Under the pieces are notes generated by a model, which had not been told where the DNA came from, ran no database searches, and saw only the letters and a program-made list of their open reading frames with translations. 64,000 nt of DNA. It comes from Campylobacter canadensis (GTDB taxonomy: Bacteria > Campylobacterota > Campylobacteria > Campylobacterales > Campylobacteraceae). The stretch lies in the NCBI RefSeq assembly GCF_013177655.1, contig NZ_CP035946.1, positions 868,001-932,000 on the forward strand. Reading direction: 5' to 3'. Positions within the stretch are counted from its first letter, which is position 1; each line of letters opens with the position of its first letter. The position numbers and the translations under genes are program-made. Below are positions 52,360 through 62,381 of this stretch, in pieces.

Positions 52360-52947
52360 TTATTTAAAACTTTTTTCTAATATTTTATCAATTAAACCAT
52401 ATTTTAAAGCTTCTTGCGAACTCATAAAATTATCTCTTTCAGTATCTTTTTCAATAGTTTTTAGAGATTTACCTGTGTTTTTTGCTAGAGTTTGATTTAA
52501 TAAAAGCTTTAATCTCAATATTTCTTTGGTATGTATTTCAATATCAGTTGCCTGTCCTCTTGCTCCACCTAAAGGTTGATGAATCATAATTCTAGCATTT
52601 GGTAGAGCAAACCTTTTACCCTTAGTACCGCTACTTAGCAAAAATGCGCCCATTGAAGCAGCTTGACCTATGCAAATAGTGCTAATATCTGGCTTAATGT
52701 AATTCATTGTATCATATATGCTAAGACCACTAGTTACTACACCACCTGGACTATTTATGTATAAATATATATCTTTGCTAGCATCTTGCGCTTCTAAAAA
52801 AAGTAATTGAGCAACAATTGATGAAGCAACTTCATCATTAATTTCGCCACTTAAAAGGACAATTCTGTCCTTTAAAAGTCTTGAATATATATCATAGCTT
52901 CTTTCACCCTTGCTTGTTTTTTCAATTACATATGGGATATAGCTCAT
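52360..52947 (-). CDS. clpP: ATP-dependent Clp protease proteolytic subunit
   Basis: 195 residues, the usual length. The nucleophile lies in [14 protein letters not shown] (Ser near 97) and the catalytic His in [10 protein letters not shown] (near 122). The 14-mer degrades proteins delivered by ClpX or ClpA in the cytoplasm. It overlaps the end of tig by 4 bp, as in the standard tig-clpP order. Confidence 0.96.
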   Translation of the reverse strand: MSYIPYVIEKTSKGERSYDIYSRLLKDRIVLLSGEINDEVASSIVAQLLFLEAQDASKDIYLYINSPGGVVTSGLSIYDTMNYIKPDISTICIGQAASMGAFLLSSGTKGKRFALPNARIMIHQPLGGARGQATDIEIHTKEILRLKLLLNQTLAKNTGKSLKTIEKDTERDNFMSSQEALKYGLIDKILEKSFK

Positions 52948-54233
52948 TTATCTTTTCCTAAAAAAATATCAGCAAATAGTTTTTCTTCTAATAAACTCAT
53001 TCTAATAGCTGGTATTGTGCCATTTTGTTGATAATTTTCCATAAGTTTTTTAGGTTCAACACCATAACGCATAGCTTCAAAGTAAATAGCCTGTGCTACT
53101 TCTTGGTCATTTACAATTACATTTCTTAATCTTGCTAATTCATCTACAATAAAGGTTAGTTTTACGCTTTTTGCAGCTTCAACTTCAAATTCTTTTCTTT
53201 TTTCTTCAAGTTTTTTATCGTCTTTTAGTTCTTCTAATTGCTCTTTTGTAAATGTTCTTGCTGCTTGATTTAATTGTAAATTTGTTTCTTGCTCTAAAAT
53301 ATTTTGAGGAAGCTCAAAATCATATTTTTCTAGCATTTTGTCTATAAATTCTATTTTTAATTTTTCGTCAATTAGCTTAAATTTCGCCTCATTTTGCATT
53401 TGTTCTTTAATTTTTTCGTCTAATAATTCTTCGCTAACTTTTTCTTCATTTGGTAAAAGTTTTTTTAGAAGTTCTTCATTTATTTCAGGTATTTTTTTAC
53501 CATGAATTTCATGTAATTTTATTTTAAATACAACTTCCTTGCCTGCTAAATTTGCTGCTTGATAATTTTCTGGGAAAGTTACATTAATATCTTTTTCTTC
53601 GCCAACTTTCATATCAATCATAGAATCTTCAAAACCTGGAATGAATTGATTTGAACCGATTTCTAACATATAGTCGTTTGCTTTTCCACCTTCAAATGCA
53701 ACACCATCTAAAAAGCCTTCAAAGTCAAATTTAGCATAATCACCTTTTTTTAGGATTTGTTTTTTTGTTTTTTCTAAAGGAGCGTATTGCTTTAACATTG
53801 CTTCTTTTCTTGCTTTTAAGTCTTTATCTTTTATTTCTTCTACTTTAACTTCTGGGATTAATTTTTCATAACCATCTAAATTAATAGTTGGTCTAAAGCT
53901 TATTAAAAATTCAACTTCAATTCCATTATCATTTCTATTAAATTTTTTAAATACAGGTTCGCCTATTAAATCTTTTTCATCTTTGCCTATTTCTTTAATA
54001 GCTTCTTTGTAAGCAATACCGATTAATTCTTGTTCTGAATCTTTAGTTAAAGAATCTTTATATCTATCAAGAACAACATTTAAAGGAACTTTACCTTTTC
54101 TAAAACCTTTTATCTCAATATTTTTACTAGCTTTTACAGCAATTTCTTTAATTTTTTCATCTATAGATGCTTTTTCAATTACTCCACTTGCTGTGTAATT
54201 GATTGAATTAATTTGTTTTGTTGAAAGTTTCAT
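52944..54233 (-). CDS. tig: Trigger factor
   Basis: 429 residues from ATG 54233, which has AAAAGGTAGTTTA upstream; the frame extends to a GTG at 54260 that is less likely. It has the N-terminal ribosome-binding domain with GFRKGKVP (signature near residue 45), the FKBP-type prolyl isomerase domain ([14 protein letters not shown]) and the helical chaperone arms. It folds nascent chains at the ribosome exit. First gene of the minus-strand operon; its promoter lies in the short gap to divergent folE. Confidence 0.95.
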   Translation of the reverse strand: MKLSTKQINSINYTASGVIEKASIDEKIKEIAVKASKNIEIKGFRKGKVPLNVVLDRYKDSLTKDSEQELIGIAYKEAIKEIGKDEKDLIGEPVFKKFNRNDNGIEVEFLISFRPTINLDGYEKLIPEVKVEEIKDKDLKARKEAMLKQYAPLEKTKKQILKKGDYAKFDFEGFLDGVAFEGGKANDYMLEIGSNQFIPGFEDSMIDMKVGEEKDINVTFPENYQAANLAGKEVVFKIKLHEIHGKKIPEINEELLKKLLPNEEKVSEELLDEKIKEQMQNEAKFKLIDEKLKIEFIDKMLEKYDFELPQNILEQETNLQLNQAARTFTKEQLEELKDDKKLEEKRKEFEVEAAKSVKLTFIVDELARLRNVIVNDQEVAQAIYFEAMRYGVEPKKLMENYQQNGTIPAIRMSLLEEKLFADIFLGKDK

Positions 54234-54308
54234 TAAACTACCTTTTGTAAAATATTTCACATAATTTTTAACAAATAAAATTAATAAATGGCAAAATTAG
54301 GAAAATTA

Positions 54309-54848
54309 ATGCAAAAAATTATTGAAAATTTATTAGAAAAAATAGGCGAAAATCCGCAAAGAGAAGGGCTAATTAAAACTCCAAAAAGAGTTAGTGATGC
54401 GTATGAATTCTTATGCAGTGGATACAAAATGAATGCTGATGAAATTTTAAATCAAGCCTTATTTAAAACAGATAATAGTGAAATGGTCTTAGTTAAAGAT
54501 ATTGACTTTTTTTCATTATGTGAGCATCATTTGTTACCTTTTTTTGGAGTTGTGCATATTGCCTACATTCCAAATGGAACTGTAGTTGGTCTTTCAAAGT
54601 TACCTCGTTTGGTAGAAGTTTTTTCAAGAAGATTGCAAATACAAGAGCAATTATGTGAGCAAATTAGTTCTGCTTTATTTGATATTTTAAAACCTAAAGG
54701 CGTTGCTGTTACGATACAAGCACAACATATGTGTATGCAAATGCGTGGTGTTCAAAAAGTTGGTTCAAAAACAATAACTTCATCTTTAAAAGGAATATTT
54801 TTAAGCGATGAAAGAACTAGAAAGGAATTTTACTCTTTAATTAAATGA
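54309..54848 (+). CDS. folE: GTP cyclohydrolase I
   Basis: 179 residues from ATG 54309 (TTAGGAAAATTA upstream); an in-frame ATG at 54288 lacks a ribosome-binding site and would add seven residues. Motifs: [10 protein letters not shown] (zinc Cys and His), [18 protein letters not shown] and MCMQMRGV with the second zinc Cys. It makes dihydroneopterin triphosphate from GTP, the first step to folate. It overlaps fliI by 4 bp. Confidence 0.95.
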   Translation: MQKIIENLLEKIGENPQREGLIKTPKRVSDAYEFLCSGYKMNADEILNQALFKTDNSEMVLVKDIDFFSLCEHHLLPFFGVVHIAYIPNGTVVGLSKLPRLVEVFSRRLQIQEQLCEQISSALFDILKPKGVAVTIQAQHMCMQMRGVQKVGSKTITSSLKGIFLSDERTRKEFYSLIK

Positions 54849-56140
54849 ATTTAGAAAAATTAAAATCAAATATAAAAAATATTCCTTTATCAAAAAATTT
54901 TGGTTATATATATAAAATAAGCTCAATAAGTATTGAAATTAAAGGTATTAGCACTAGTGTTGGAGATTTAATAAGACTTGAAAATAGTGAAAAAACAGCC
55001 TATGCAATGGTTGTAAAGGTTGAAGAATATTCAAGTTTTTTAAGCCCTTTTGATTTTGTAGAAGGTTTTAAAATTGGAGATAAAGCTTATATTGAAGAAG
55101 CAAATATGCAAATACCTTGCTCTATGCAGTTGCTTGGAAGGGTGGTTGATCCTTTTATGAGACCAAAAGATGGTAAAGAAAAAATAACTCCAGATAAAAT
55201 GATGCCAATTTTAAGAGCACCAATCGATGCTTTAAAAAGAGGTCTTATAAGCAAACCTTTTCCTGTGGGTATAAAAAGCATTGATGGCTTACTAACTTGT
55301 GGAGTAGGGCAAAAATTAGGTATTTTTGCTGGTTCGGGGGTTGGTAAATCAACACTTATGGGTATGATAGTTAAAAACGCCCCAACAGCAGTAAAAGTTG
55401 TTGCATTAATAGGTGAGCGTGGAAGAGAAATTCCTGAATTTATTCATAAAAATTTGGGCGGAAATATGGATGATACGGTTATGATTGTGGCAACCAGCGA
55501 TGATAGTGCTTTAATGCGTAAATATGGGGCATTTTGCGCTATGAGTGTTGCAGAATATTTTAAAGAACAAGGAATGGATGTGCTTTTTATTATGGATAGC
55601 GTTACTCGTTTTGCTATGGCTCAAAGAGAAATCGGACTTGCTCTTGGTGAGCCACCTACTGCTAAAGGCTATCCGCCAAGTGTTTTTAACCTGTTACCAC
55701 AACTAATGGAGCGAGCTGGTAAAGAAGAGGGAAAGGGGACTATAACTGCTTTTTTTACAGTGCTTGTAGATGGTGATGATATGAGTGACCCTATTGCTGA
55801 TCAAAGTCGTTCAATTTTAGATGGGCATATAGTATTAGATAGAAAACTTACTGATTTTGGAATATATCCACCTATAAATATCCAAAATTCAGCAAGTAGG
55901 GTTATGGGAGATGTAGTTACAGCTGAACACAAAGCTAATGCAGCTAAGTTTAAAAGACTTAATTCTGTTTTAAAAGAAAATGAAACATTAATAAGAATAG
56001 GTGCTTATGTAAAAGGTAGTGATAAAGAGCTTGATTTAGCAATTAGCAAAAAAGATTATATGAATGATTTTTTAAGACAGGGCAATGAAGATAGCTTTAG
56101 TTTTGAAGAAGTTTTAGAGCTTTTAGATAAAATCAATTAA
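54845..56140 (+). CDS. fliI: Flagellar export ATPase FliI
   Basis: 431 residues. Walker [16 protein letters not shown], Walker [15 protein letters not shown], and the flagellar/T3SS ATPase stretch [15 protein letters not shown]. The hexamer at the base of the flagellar export gate unfolds and feeds substrates with FliH and FliJ. Overlap with folE repeats the folE-fliI pairing I associate with Campylobacter. Confidence 0.96.
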   Translation: MNLEKLKSNIKNIPLSKNFGYIYKISSISIEIKGISTSVGDLIRLENSEKTAYAMVVKVEEYSSFLSPFDFVEGFKIGDKAYIEEANMQIPCSMQLLGRVVDPFMRPKDGKEKITPDKMMPILRAPIDALKRGLISKPFPVGIKSIDGLLTCGVGQKLGIFAGSGVGKSTLMGMIVKNAPTAVKVVALIGERGREIPEFIHKNLGGNMDDTVMIVATSDDSALMRKYGAFCAMSVAEYFKEQGMDVLFIMDSVTRFAMAQREIGLALGEPPTAKGYPPSVFNLLPQLMERAGKEEGKGTITAFFTVLVDGDDMSDPIADQSRSILDGHIVLDRKLTDFGIYPPINIQNSASRVMGDVVTAEHKANAAKFKRLNSVLKENETLIRIGAYVKGSDKELDLAISKKDYMNDFLRQGNEDSFSFEEVLELLDKIN

Positions 56141-56208
56141 ATGCTTATTTTAATACGGGAAAAATACTTAATTTAGTTTTATAAAGTTGTTAATTTTATA
56201 AATTATAA

Positions 56209-56748
56209 AATCAAAAAAAAAGCACAAAAACAGATAATATTGATATAACTTATAAACAATTATCCGATGTAATAGCACTTTTTGCAAGCGATAATGTACC
56301 TACAAAAAGTTATGAGTTGCAAGATAAATATCCAAACCAAGCAAATTCCCCAAAGATTTTAAGCGATGATGATAATAAAGAATACCAACAATTGCTTCAA
56401 AACGCTAAAAATACTTTAAAAGTAGGTTTAAACGATGAAGGTAAATTGCAAATTATTGACAAAGCAAGTACAAATACTCCAATTGATATTGCAATTTATG
56501 ATAAAAATGCTATGAGCGAAAATGAATTTGATTTTGGAACTGATGCTGATGGTAATAAAATAAGCACAGGGGTAAAAAAAGGAAATATTTTCAATTTTAA
56601 TACAAATTCAAGCTTGATTGTAGATGAAAATCATGTTGATATTATAAAAGATTTACAAACTATGATTGACGCAGTTAGAAACGGTAATTATAGAGCAGAT
56701 AATAATAATCTTAATTATTTATTTAAGTATACAAAAAATACGCATTAA
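56209..56748 (+). pseudogene. Internal fragment of a hook-associated protein 3 (FlgL)-like gene
   Basis: 180 open codons with no start (the first in-frame start-like codon is TTG at 56317) and no ribosome-binding site, directly after fliI. The sequence has FlgL-like features: TYKQLSDVIALFASDN, FNTNSSLIVDENHVDIIKDL and the AVRNGNYRAD motif that closes internal domains of campylobacterial FlgL. Both ends are missing relative to a FlgL of about 700 residues or more, so this looks like a transposed fragment of a gene kept elsewhere. The FlgL identity is from memory of the family. Confidence 0.5.
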
Positions 56749-56773
56749 TAAAATTAATATTAAACCCTATTTT

Positions 56774-56806
56774 AAAAAGAATAGTAATAAAAGACTATTC
56801 TTTTTT
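56774..56806. terminator. Bidirectional terminator before xerH end
   Basis: Perfect 12-bp stem AAAAAGAATAGT / ACTATTCTTTTT with an 8-nt loop; the A and T runs give a U-tail in both directions. It separates the flgL fragment from the convergent recombinase gene. Confidence 0.75.
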
Positions 56807-56810
56807 ATTT

Positions 56811-57875
56811 TTATTCATCGTTTTTACTTAGCGTAGAAGCTATATTAGCAGCTAATTTTAGTTTTTCATTATCAAAATGAGTATAAATTCTTGAAGTGTT
56901 TAAAGAAGCATGTCCTAAAGCTTCTTGAACTAAAACTAGGTCTTTTTCTTTTTTGTAAAGTAGGGTAGCAAAACTATGCCTTAACATATGTGCTCCATTT
57001 TTTTCTTTTCGTATTCCTGCTTTTATTAAAAGATTTTCAATGAGTCTAGAAATATAAGCTTGAGTGAGTAATTTATTGTTTTTGCTTGTAAAAATATACT
57101 CATCTTTTGTTTTGTTTATATTTAATAAATGTTTTTCAATACTATTTTTATTTAATAAAACTATTCTATGTTTGTTACCTTTACCTTTAATTCTAATACA
57201 ATAAATATCATTTTCTATATAAATATCTTTAGGTTTTAATCTTAACATCTCACTAACTCTAATTCCTGTAAATAAAATAATTTTTATTGCTAACTTATTT
57301 CTATCAGAAAAATTTTTATATTCAAATTCCTCTAAGGTTTGTAAAAACAACTTCATTTGCTCTTCGTTCATATATTCTGGCAATTTTGTATTTGTATAGC
57401 TAGAAACTCCACCCCACCTTTTTAATTCAATATTATACGAATATGAATTTTCATTTTCATCTTCGTTTTGCTTGCTTATAAAGTTAAAAAAATTAATTAA
57501 ACACATTCTATAATTTTTTTTACTAGCATCACTTAAACCAGAAGTTATTATGTTTAAAATTTCAGACACTAATTCTTCGTCAATTTGCCTTAAAGAATAA
57601 AGTTTATAAGTAATTATTATTTTATAAAATTTTTCTAAAGGTAAAAAATAGGTATTTATGCCGATAAGTCCAATATTTCTTGCTTGTTTGCTTAGCTGCT
57701 TAATTTTTTTTAAATTTAACTCATTATTAGATAGCTCCTGATTAATTAAAGTAAATGTATCTTTATCATCAACTAAAGAATTTGATAAAGAATTTATCTT
57801 ATATTTTATAAATTTCTTAATCCAAAACAATAATGATAAAGAAAAATTATCTTCACAATCTAGTGGATATTTCAT
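56811..57875 (-). CDS. xerH: Chromosome-dimer tyrosine recombinase XerH
   Basis: 354 residues, the length I recall for campylobacterial XerH. Catalytic motifs: [23 protein letters not shown] and [14 protein letters not shown] with the nucleophile Tyr. It resolves chromosome dimers at the single dif site of this phylum, with FtsK. A candidate dif lies at 60579-60606, 2.7 kb away. This is a chromosomal gene, distinct from the prophage integrase (355 residues, different motifs). It is divergent from efp. Confidence 0.88.
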   Translation of the reverse strand: MKYPLDCEDNFSLSLLFWIKKFIKYKINSLSNSLVDDKDTFTLINQELSNNELNLKKIKQLSKQARNIGLIGINTYFLPLEKFYKIIITYKLYSLRQIDEELVSEILNIITSGLSDASKKNYRMCLINFFNFISKQNEDENENSYSYNIELKRWGGVSSYTNTKLPEYMNEEQMKLFLQTLEEFEYKNFSDRNKLAIKIILFTGIRVSEMLRLKPKDIYIENDIYCIRIKGKGNKHRIVLLNKNSIEKHLLNINKTKDEYIFTSKNNKLLTQAYISRLIENLLIKAGIRKEKNGAHMLRHSFATLLYKKEKDLVLVQEALGHASLNTSRIYTHFDNEKLKLAANIASTLSKNDE

Positions 57876-57895
57876 ATATTAACCCTTTTTTACAA

Positions 57896-57990
57896 ATAAT
57901 TTTTTGTAAAAAAATACATAAAATTATTTGTATTATTTTTTGTAAAAAAATATGTAATTTTTTTTTTGTAAAAAATATTGGAAAATTATA
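57896..57990 (+). repeat. Three TTTTTTGTAAAAAA-type repeats between xerH and efp
   Basis: TTTTTTGTAAAAAAATA occurs twice (57900 and 57936 regions) and in shortened form near 57965, with ATAATTATTTGTATTATT-like spacers between. The array fills the divergent promoter region of xerH and efp. Spacing of about 36 and 28 bp could reflect protein binding or slippage. Confidence 0.5.
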
Positions 57991-58039
57991 TAAAAATTTA
58001 GTAATATATAAAAAATATAATTTATTAAAAAGGAAACAA

Positions 58040-58609
58040 ATGGCATCTTATTCAATGGGTGATTTAAAAAAAGGTTTAAAGATTGAGATTGAAGGAGTTC
58101 CATATAAAATTGTGGAATATCAACATGTAAAGCCAGGTAAAGGACCAGCTTTTGTTAGAATTAAAATTAAGTCTTTTGTTAATGGTAAAGTTTTAGAAAA
58201 AACATTCCACGCAGGTGATAAGTGTGAAGCCCCTAATTTAGTTGAAAAGCAAATGCAATATTTATATGATGATGGTGAATTTTGCCAATTTATGGACACT
58301 GAAAGCTATGAGCAAGTTGCAATTAGTGAAGAAGATGTTGGAGAGAGTAAAAAATGGATGATTGATGGAATGGGGGTTAGTGTTTTATTCCACAATGGTA
58401 AAGCAATTGGGGTTGAAGTGCCGCAAGTTGTTGAATTAAAAATTGTTGAAACTCAACCAAATTTTAAAGGCGACACACAAGGTTCAAATAAAAAACCAGC
58501 AACTTTAGAAAGCGGAGCAGTTGTGCAAATACCTTTCCATGTTTTAGAAGGTGAAGTTATTAGAGTAGATACTGTTCGTGGCGAATACATTGAAAGAGCA
58601 AATAAATAA
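58040..58609 (+). CDS. efp: Translation elongation factor P
   Basis: 189 residues from ATG 58040 with AAAAAGGAAACAA upstream. Domain I has the tip loop KPGKGPAF with the modifiable Lys; domains II and III follow with the C-terminal [17 protein letters not shown] signature. It relieves ribosome stalling at polyproline. The frame extends far upstream of the ATG but only through promoter DNA. The next gene overlaps its stop by one base. Confidence 0.96.
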   Translation: MASYSMGDLKKGLKIEIEGVPYKIVEYQHVKPGKGPAFVRIKIKSFVNGKVLEKTFHAGDKCEAPNLVEKQMQYLYDDGEFCQFMDTESYEQVAISEEDVGESKKWMIDGMGVSVLFHNGKAIGVEVPQVVELKIVETQPNFKGDTQGSNKKPATLESGAVVQIPFHVLEGEVIRVDTVRGEYIERANK

Positions 58610-58932
58610 TGCAAGAAAAAGCACTAAGAATTAAATACATTAGAACGCTTGAAAGGTGTTCTAAGCGTTTTGCTAGTGCTTTAAAAAATTCTAATTTTAA
58701 TGAAGAATTGTTTGTTGTTTGTAGAGAACAAAATATAAAATTGTTAGAAAAATGTGAAAAAATTTTTTTAGATTCTACTTATTCAAAGGAATTAGAAAAA
58801 TTTGTAAACGACTGTTGTTATAAAAACTATGCTTTTAATGAATTGATCGCAAAATATAATTTTTTAGAAAAATTAAAAAATGCAAATCAATATAAAAAAG
58901 AAAAGCATAAATTAAAAATTTACGAGTATTAA
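58609..58932 (+). CDS. Unknown small helical protein after efp
   Basis: 107 residues, basic and helical with five cysteines; starts at the last base of efp's stop (TAATG). No recognised family or signal. Co-transcribed with efp and the next genes by spacing. Confidence 0.7.
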   Translation: MQEKALRIKYIRTLERCSKRFASALKNSNFNEELFVVCREQNIKLLEKCEKIFLDSTYSKELEKFVNDCCYKNYAFNELIAKYNFLEKLKNANQYKKEKHKLKIYEY

Positions 58933-58934
58933 AA

Positions 58935-59201
58935 ATGATAAATTTAGATTATGATATTTTTGAATCAAGTCCTATGGAAAAATTATTAGATATTTTGCAA
59001 AATGCTCCAAAAAGTACAATAGAAAGGGCTATGCAAAGACTGTTTATTGAGCATATTGCTATGCTAGAATTATTAGAAAAGCAAGAAATTAGTGAAGATA
59101 AAATAAAAGAATATATTTTTAATAATGAAAATTCCCTTTTAGAGCAAGTTCCAAATATGTGTATTGATTTAGGTGCAAAAGTTTTAGGTCAGGAAGGTTA
59201 A
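58935..59201 (+). CDS. Unknown small acidic protein
   Basis: 88 residues, acidic, helical (PMEKLLDILQNAPKSTIERA). It begins two bases after the previous gene and overlaps cmoB by one base, so it belongs to the efp-cmoB operon. No family recognised. Confidence 0.7.
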   Translation: MINLDYDIFESSPMEKLLDILQNAPKSTIERAMQRLFIEHIAMLELLEKQEISEDKIKEYIFNNENSLLEQVPNMCIDLGAKVLGQEG

Positions 59202-59995
59202 TGAAGAAAATATATTTTAATGAAGCAGTTGAAATATATGATGATTCTTTAAATATGCAAGAAGTATATTCTAAAGCCAAAGAACTTGTACCTTGGAGAA
59301 AGGGTCCATTTAAGATTAATGATTTATTTATAGATAGTGAGTGGCGTAGTAATATTAAATTTGATTTATTAAAAGAGCATTTTAAGGATTTATTAAAAGA
59401 TAAAATTGTAGCTGATATTGGCTGTAATAATGGTTATTATATGTTTAAAATGCTTGAATATGGTGCAAAAAAGATTATAGGCTTTGACCCAAGTGAGCAT
59501 TGTTATAAACAATTTTGTTTTTTAAATTCTTTAATTAATAGTGATATTGTGTTTGAAAGATTAGGGGTAGAGAATTTAATAAATTACAAACATCGTTTTG
59601 ATGTGATTTTTTGTTTAGGTGTTTTATATCACAGAAGTGACCCAATAAATACTTTAAAACAATTAAAACAAAGTTTAAACCCTAGCGGTGTATTATTTTT
59701 AGATACTATTTATGTTGAAAGTGATGAAGAAATTGCTTTGTGCCCAAAAAATTCTTATGCGAAAATGAGTAATGTTTATTTCTTGCCAAGTATTAAGGCC
59801 TTGCAAAATTGGTGCGAAAGGGCAAAATTTAAAAATTTTACAATATTATCAAAAAAATCAACCGATACTGATGAGCAAAGAAAAACAGAGTGGATAAATT
59901 CTCATTCTTTAGAAGACTTTTTAAGCAAAGATGGGCAAAAAACTATAGAAGGCTATGAAAGCCCAAAAAGAATTTATGTTAAATTGGAAATATAA
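59201..59995 (+). CDS. cmoB: tRNA uridine-34 carboxymethyltransferase CmoB
   Basis: 264 residues. The CmoB-specific segment WRKGPFKINDLFIDSEWRS is followed by a Rossmann methyltransferase core: VADIGCNNGYYMFKM, IIGFDPSEH and VIFCLGVLYHRSDP. It transfers the carboxymethyl group of carboxy-SAM to tRNA U34 to give cmo5U. It is shorter at the N-terminus than the E. coli enzyme (about 320). Pairing with the Cj0977-like gene fits the C. jejuni Cj0976-Cj0977 order as I recall it. Confidence 0.88.
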   Translation: MKKIYFNEAVEIYDDSLNMQEVYSKAKELVPWRKGPFKINDLFIDSEWRSNIKFDLLKEHFKDLLKDKIVADIGCNNGYYMFKMLEYGAKKIIGFDPSEHCYKQFCFLNSLINSDIVFERLGVENLINYKHRFDVIFCLGVLYHRSDPINTLKQLKQSLNPSGVLFLDTIYVESDEEIALCPKNSYAKMSNVYFLPSIKALQNWCERAKFKNFTILSKKSTDTDEQRKTEWINSHSLEDFLSKDGQKTIEGYESPKRIYVKLEI

Positions 59996-59997
59996 AA

Positions 59998-60480
59998 ATG
60001 CAAGAAGAAAAAGTAGAAAATCAAGTTATAGATGAATTAGTACCAAAATCAAAAATTTTAGCTTGTCCGCAAATTAATCCAAATTTAGTTGGAAATATAA
60101 CTAGTATTAGTGAAAATAAAGCTAGTATGAGTTTTATGATTAGCAATGAGTTTATAACTGATAGTTTAGGCTTGGCACATAGCGGATTTATCTACAGTGC
60201 AGCTGCTTATTTAGCTCAAGTTGCAATTAATAATGCTAATACTTGTATTTTAAGTTCTAAAAGCTCGTTTTTTACACCTTGTAAGGTTGGGGAAGAATTA
60301 TTTTTTGAAGCTAGTGCAAAGTTTGATAATGCTAAAAAAAGAGAAGTTTTTGTTGAAGCTTTTACTAGAGAAATTAAAGTTTTTGAAGCGCATTTTTATA
60401 TTTTGGTTACAGATGAGCATATTTTGAAAATGCAGCAAAGCGAATTAAGTAAATATCAAAATAAAAAGAGTTCTAAGTAA
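59998..60480 (+). CDS. Hotdog-fold protein, Cj0977-like
   Basis: 160 residues. The central part DSLGLAHSGFIYSAAAYLAQVA is a hotdog-fold helix region with a His in the usual place, followed by strands (SSFFTPCKVGEELFFEASA). In C. jejuni the homologue next to cmoB (Cj0977) is a cytoplasmic, sigma-28-dependent protein needed for invasion; that is recalled knowledge. It follows cmoB by two bases. Confidence 0.75.
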   Translation: MQEEKVENQVIDELVPKSKILACPQINPNLVGNITSISENKASMSFMISNEFITDSLGLAHSGFIYSAAAYLAQVAINNANTCILSSKSSFFTPCKVGEELFFEASAKFDNAKKREVFVEAFTREIKVFEAHFYILVTDEHILKMQQSELSKYQNKKSSK

Positions 60481-60530
60481 AATAAAAATTTTAAATTTAG
60501 TAATTTTAAGCAATACAAATATTAGCAAAA

Positions 60531-60560
60531 CATAGCGGATTTATCTACAATACAGGTGCT
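60531..60560 (+). pseudogene. Vestigial duplicate of part of the Cj0977-like gene
   Basis: CATAGCGGATTTATCTACA at 60533-60551 is identical to 60178-60196 within the upstream gene, and the following 12 bases match at most positions. The fragment is only about 35 bp and cannot be coding. Confidence 0.55.
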
Positions 60561-60578
60561 TATAATACTAAAAAATAA

Positions 60579-60606
60579 AATTTTGAAAATTGCAGTTTTC
60601 AATACT
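60579..60606. other. Candidate chromosomal dif site (XerH type)
   Basis: Arms AATTTTGAAAA and TTTTCAATACT flank a 6-bp centre TTGCAG. The inner 7 bp (TTGAAAA / TTTTCAA) form a perfect inverted repeat, the 11-6-11 layout of Xer sites. It lies 2.7 kb from xerH. I recall GAAAACTGCA-type cores for dif in this phylum but cannot check the consensus. Confidence 0.5.
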
Positions 60607-61111
60607 AAAAAATATAAAATTTTTATTCAATTATTTGATTAAACCTAATTAAACCTAGCTTAATTAAAATTTGTTAATTTTAAGTCATCAAATTGAAATC
60701 CCATTTTTTTCATTTATTACTTCAATTAATCTTATTAATTCTAAGATTTTATACATTTTAATTCAATGTAAATTAAAGGCATTATCTTTAAAATAATTGA
60801 ACTTAAAAACTTGATGATGTCTAAATACTAAACAGTTTTTATGATTATAATCATCTTCTACAATTTGAAAGTTATGGTCGTTTTTGTAAATATATAGTAT
60901 TTATATATTAACAGCTAGTTTGGGCTTAAACTTGTAATACATTAATAATTAAGCTTTTTTTTAGATTTGAAAATAACATAAAACTGCGTTAAAAGCCCTT
61001 TAAATTGCTGGATTTATAAAATTTTTTAAGACTTAATTTTTCAACATTATTTGTAGCCTTAAGTAAAAGCAAAATCTTGCATAATAACCTTTCTTGTTTT
61101 ATAATTAGAGT

Positions 61112-61321
61112 ATGAAAACAACCTGTTTAAAAAGAATAAAACAACTATTATCAGAGCTTTGGCTAGTTAGTAAACTTGCTTTTTTTATATCTATAATACT
61201 ATCAGCATTTTTATCGCTTTTTATAGATGCAACTACTTATGAAATAGCTAAGCAAATAAGCCCTTTATTTATATTGTTTTTAAATGTTTTTAGCATAGTT
61301 GTTCGCTTTACAAAGTGCTAA
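61112..61321 (+). CDS. Small membrane protein, uncertain
   Basis: 69 codons with a basic start, two hydrophobic helices (LAFFISIILSAFLSLFI and LFILFLNVFSIVV) and a Cys at each end. ATG 61112 has no clear ribosome-binding site, though a -10-like ATAATT lies 12 bases upstream, which could give a leaderless-type message. Its end overlaps the convergent cca gene. Possibly real; unrecognised. Confidence 0.4.
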   Translation: MKTTCLKRIKQLLSELWLVSKLAFFISIILSAFLSLFIDATTYEIAKQISPLFILFLNVFSIVVRFTKC

Positions 61322-62381
61322 TTTCTCTTTTTAAAAGTTCTTTAATTTTTTCTTCTTGAAGTTGAAAAATATCTTCTTTAGACTTACAATTCGAATAATC
61401 AATATTTATTTTATCTTCAAAAATTCCAAGCTTAATCGCCCTATTTTTAATATTATTATTTAATCCTATAAAAGATTTAATTGGAATTTTTAATGCCAAC
61501 TTACACAAAGTATAATCATTACTCACTAAAAACTCTTCTTTGATTATTTTTGAAGATAGTTTTTTGTAATTATTAAAAATATCAATATTAAAAAAGTATT
61601 TTGTGTAAAATAAAAACAAGGCAGCTCTTTTTTCTTGACAAACAAGATTTTTATTCTTTTTTATAGTTTGTAAAATTTTAAAGAAGTTTTTTTTATCAAT
61701 ATTACAATGAAAAACCTTGTTTAATTTTTCAATTTTATACAGGTAATACAGTCCAATTTCTGGATAAGTTGAATTAAAAATTTTCATAATTTCTAAATCA
61801 ATTCTCATCTTACTTAAATATGAAATATCCATTTTTTTCATATAATTAATATCATTTTTAGAAATTTTAAGTTTAAATCTGGCAATAAAAGCACAAGCTC
61901 TAAGTACTCTTAGCGCATCTTCACTAAAAGTATCATAATTTAATATGCGTAAATATTGATTTTTACAGTCATTAATTCCACCGTAAAAATCTAAATACTG
62001 CTTCGTAAAAATATTTTGCAAAATAGCATTCATTGTAAAATCTCTTCTTTTGCAAGCAATTTTTTCATCTTGTTCAATACTTACACTAAAATCTCTATGT
62101 TTGTTACCTATTTTATTTTCTTTTCTAGCTAGAGCTATATCATAATTTTTATATTTATAAACAAAAAAATCTTTTCCAACGCCATTTGCGCCCAGCTCCT
62201 TTGCAAGTTTATGAAAATCATCTAAACTCAAATCATACAACTCAATATCAAAATCATTACTAGAAAAATTATCGTTTTTTAAAAAATGACTTCTTGTAAA
62301 ACCACCTACAAAATATGCTCTATTTGTATATTTTAATATGCTTTTAAATAAAAATTCATCATTCTTTATCAAGTTGTTCAT
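61308..62381 (-). CDS. cca: CCA-adding / poly(A) polymerase family nucleotidyltransferase
   Basis: 357 residues. Nucleotidyltransferase motif GGFTRSHF...FDIELY (catalytic Asp/Glu pair near residues 44-46), then RRDFTMNAI and the helical EDALRVLRACAFIARF neck. This class II family repairs or builds the CCA end of tRNA, or adds poly(A); the neck motif fits tRNA CCA activity. It overlaps the CiaD-like gene by 23 bp, the order I recall for C. jejuni Cj0788-Cj0789. Confidence 0.88.
   Translation of the reverse strand: MNNLIKNDEFLFKSILKYTNRAYFVGGFTRSHFLKNDNFSSNDFDIELYDLSLDDFHKLAKELGANGVGKDFFVYKYKNYDIALARKENKIGNKHRDFSVSIEQDEKIACKRRDFTMNAILQNIFTKQYLDFYGGINDCKNQYLRILNYDTFSEDALRVLRACAFIARFKLKISKNDINYMKKMDISYLSKMRIDLEIMKIFNSTYPEIGLYYLYKIEKLNKVFHCNIDKKNFFKILQTIKKNKNLVCQEKRAALFLFYTKYFFNIDIFNNYKKLSSKIIKEEFLVSNDYTLCKLALKIPIKSFIGLNNNIKNRAIKLGIFEDKINIDYSNCKSKEDIFQLQEEKIKELLKREISTL

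Larger units (their letters stand above)
60481..61111. other. 631-bp intergenic region with dif candidate
   Basis: No credible gene. It holds a vestigial copy of a piece of the upstream gene (60531-60560), the XerH-type inverted repeat (60579-60606) flanked by direct repeats AATACTAAAAAATA (60564 and 60601), and otherwise unremarkable AT-rich DNA up to a TATAAT-like element (ATAATTAGAG, 61100) before the small gene at 61112. Confidence 0.6.

Noticed and set aside
56811-57875. Second phage integrase marking another prophage
   Set aside because: Length and motifs fit the chromosomal XerH recombinase, it is flanked by housekeeping genes, and there is no att repeat or phage gene nearby.
57833-58039. 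Long N-terminal extension of elongation factor P
   Set aside because: The extra codons are promoter DNA with poly-A/T repeats; the ATG at 58040 has a ribosome-binding site and matches the family N-terminus.
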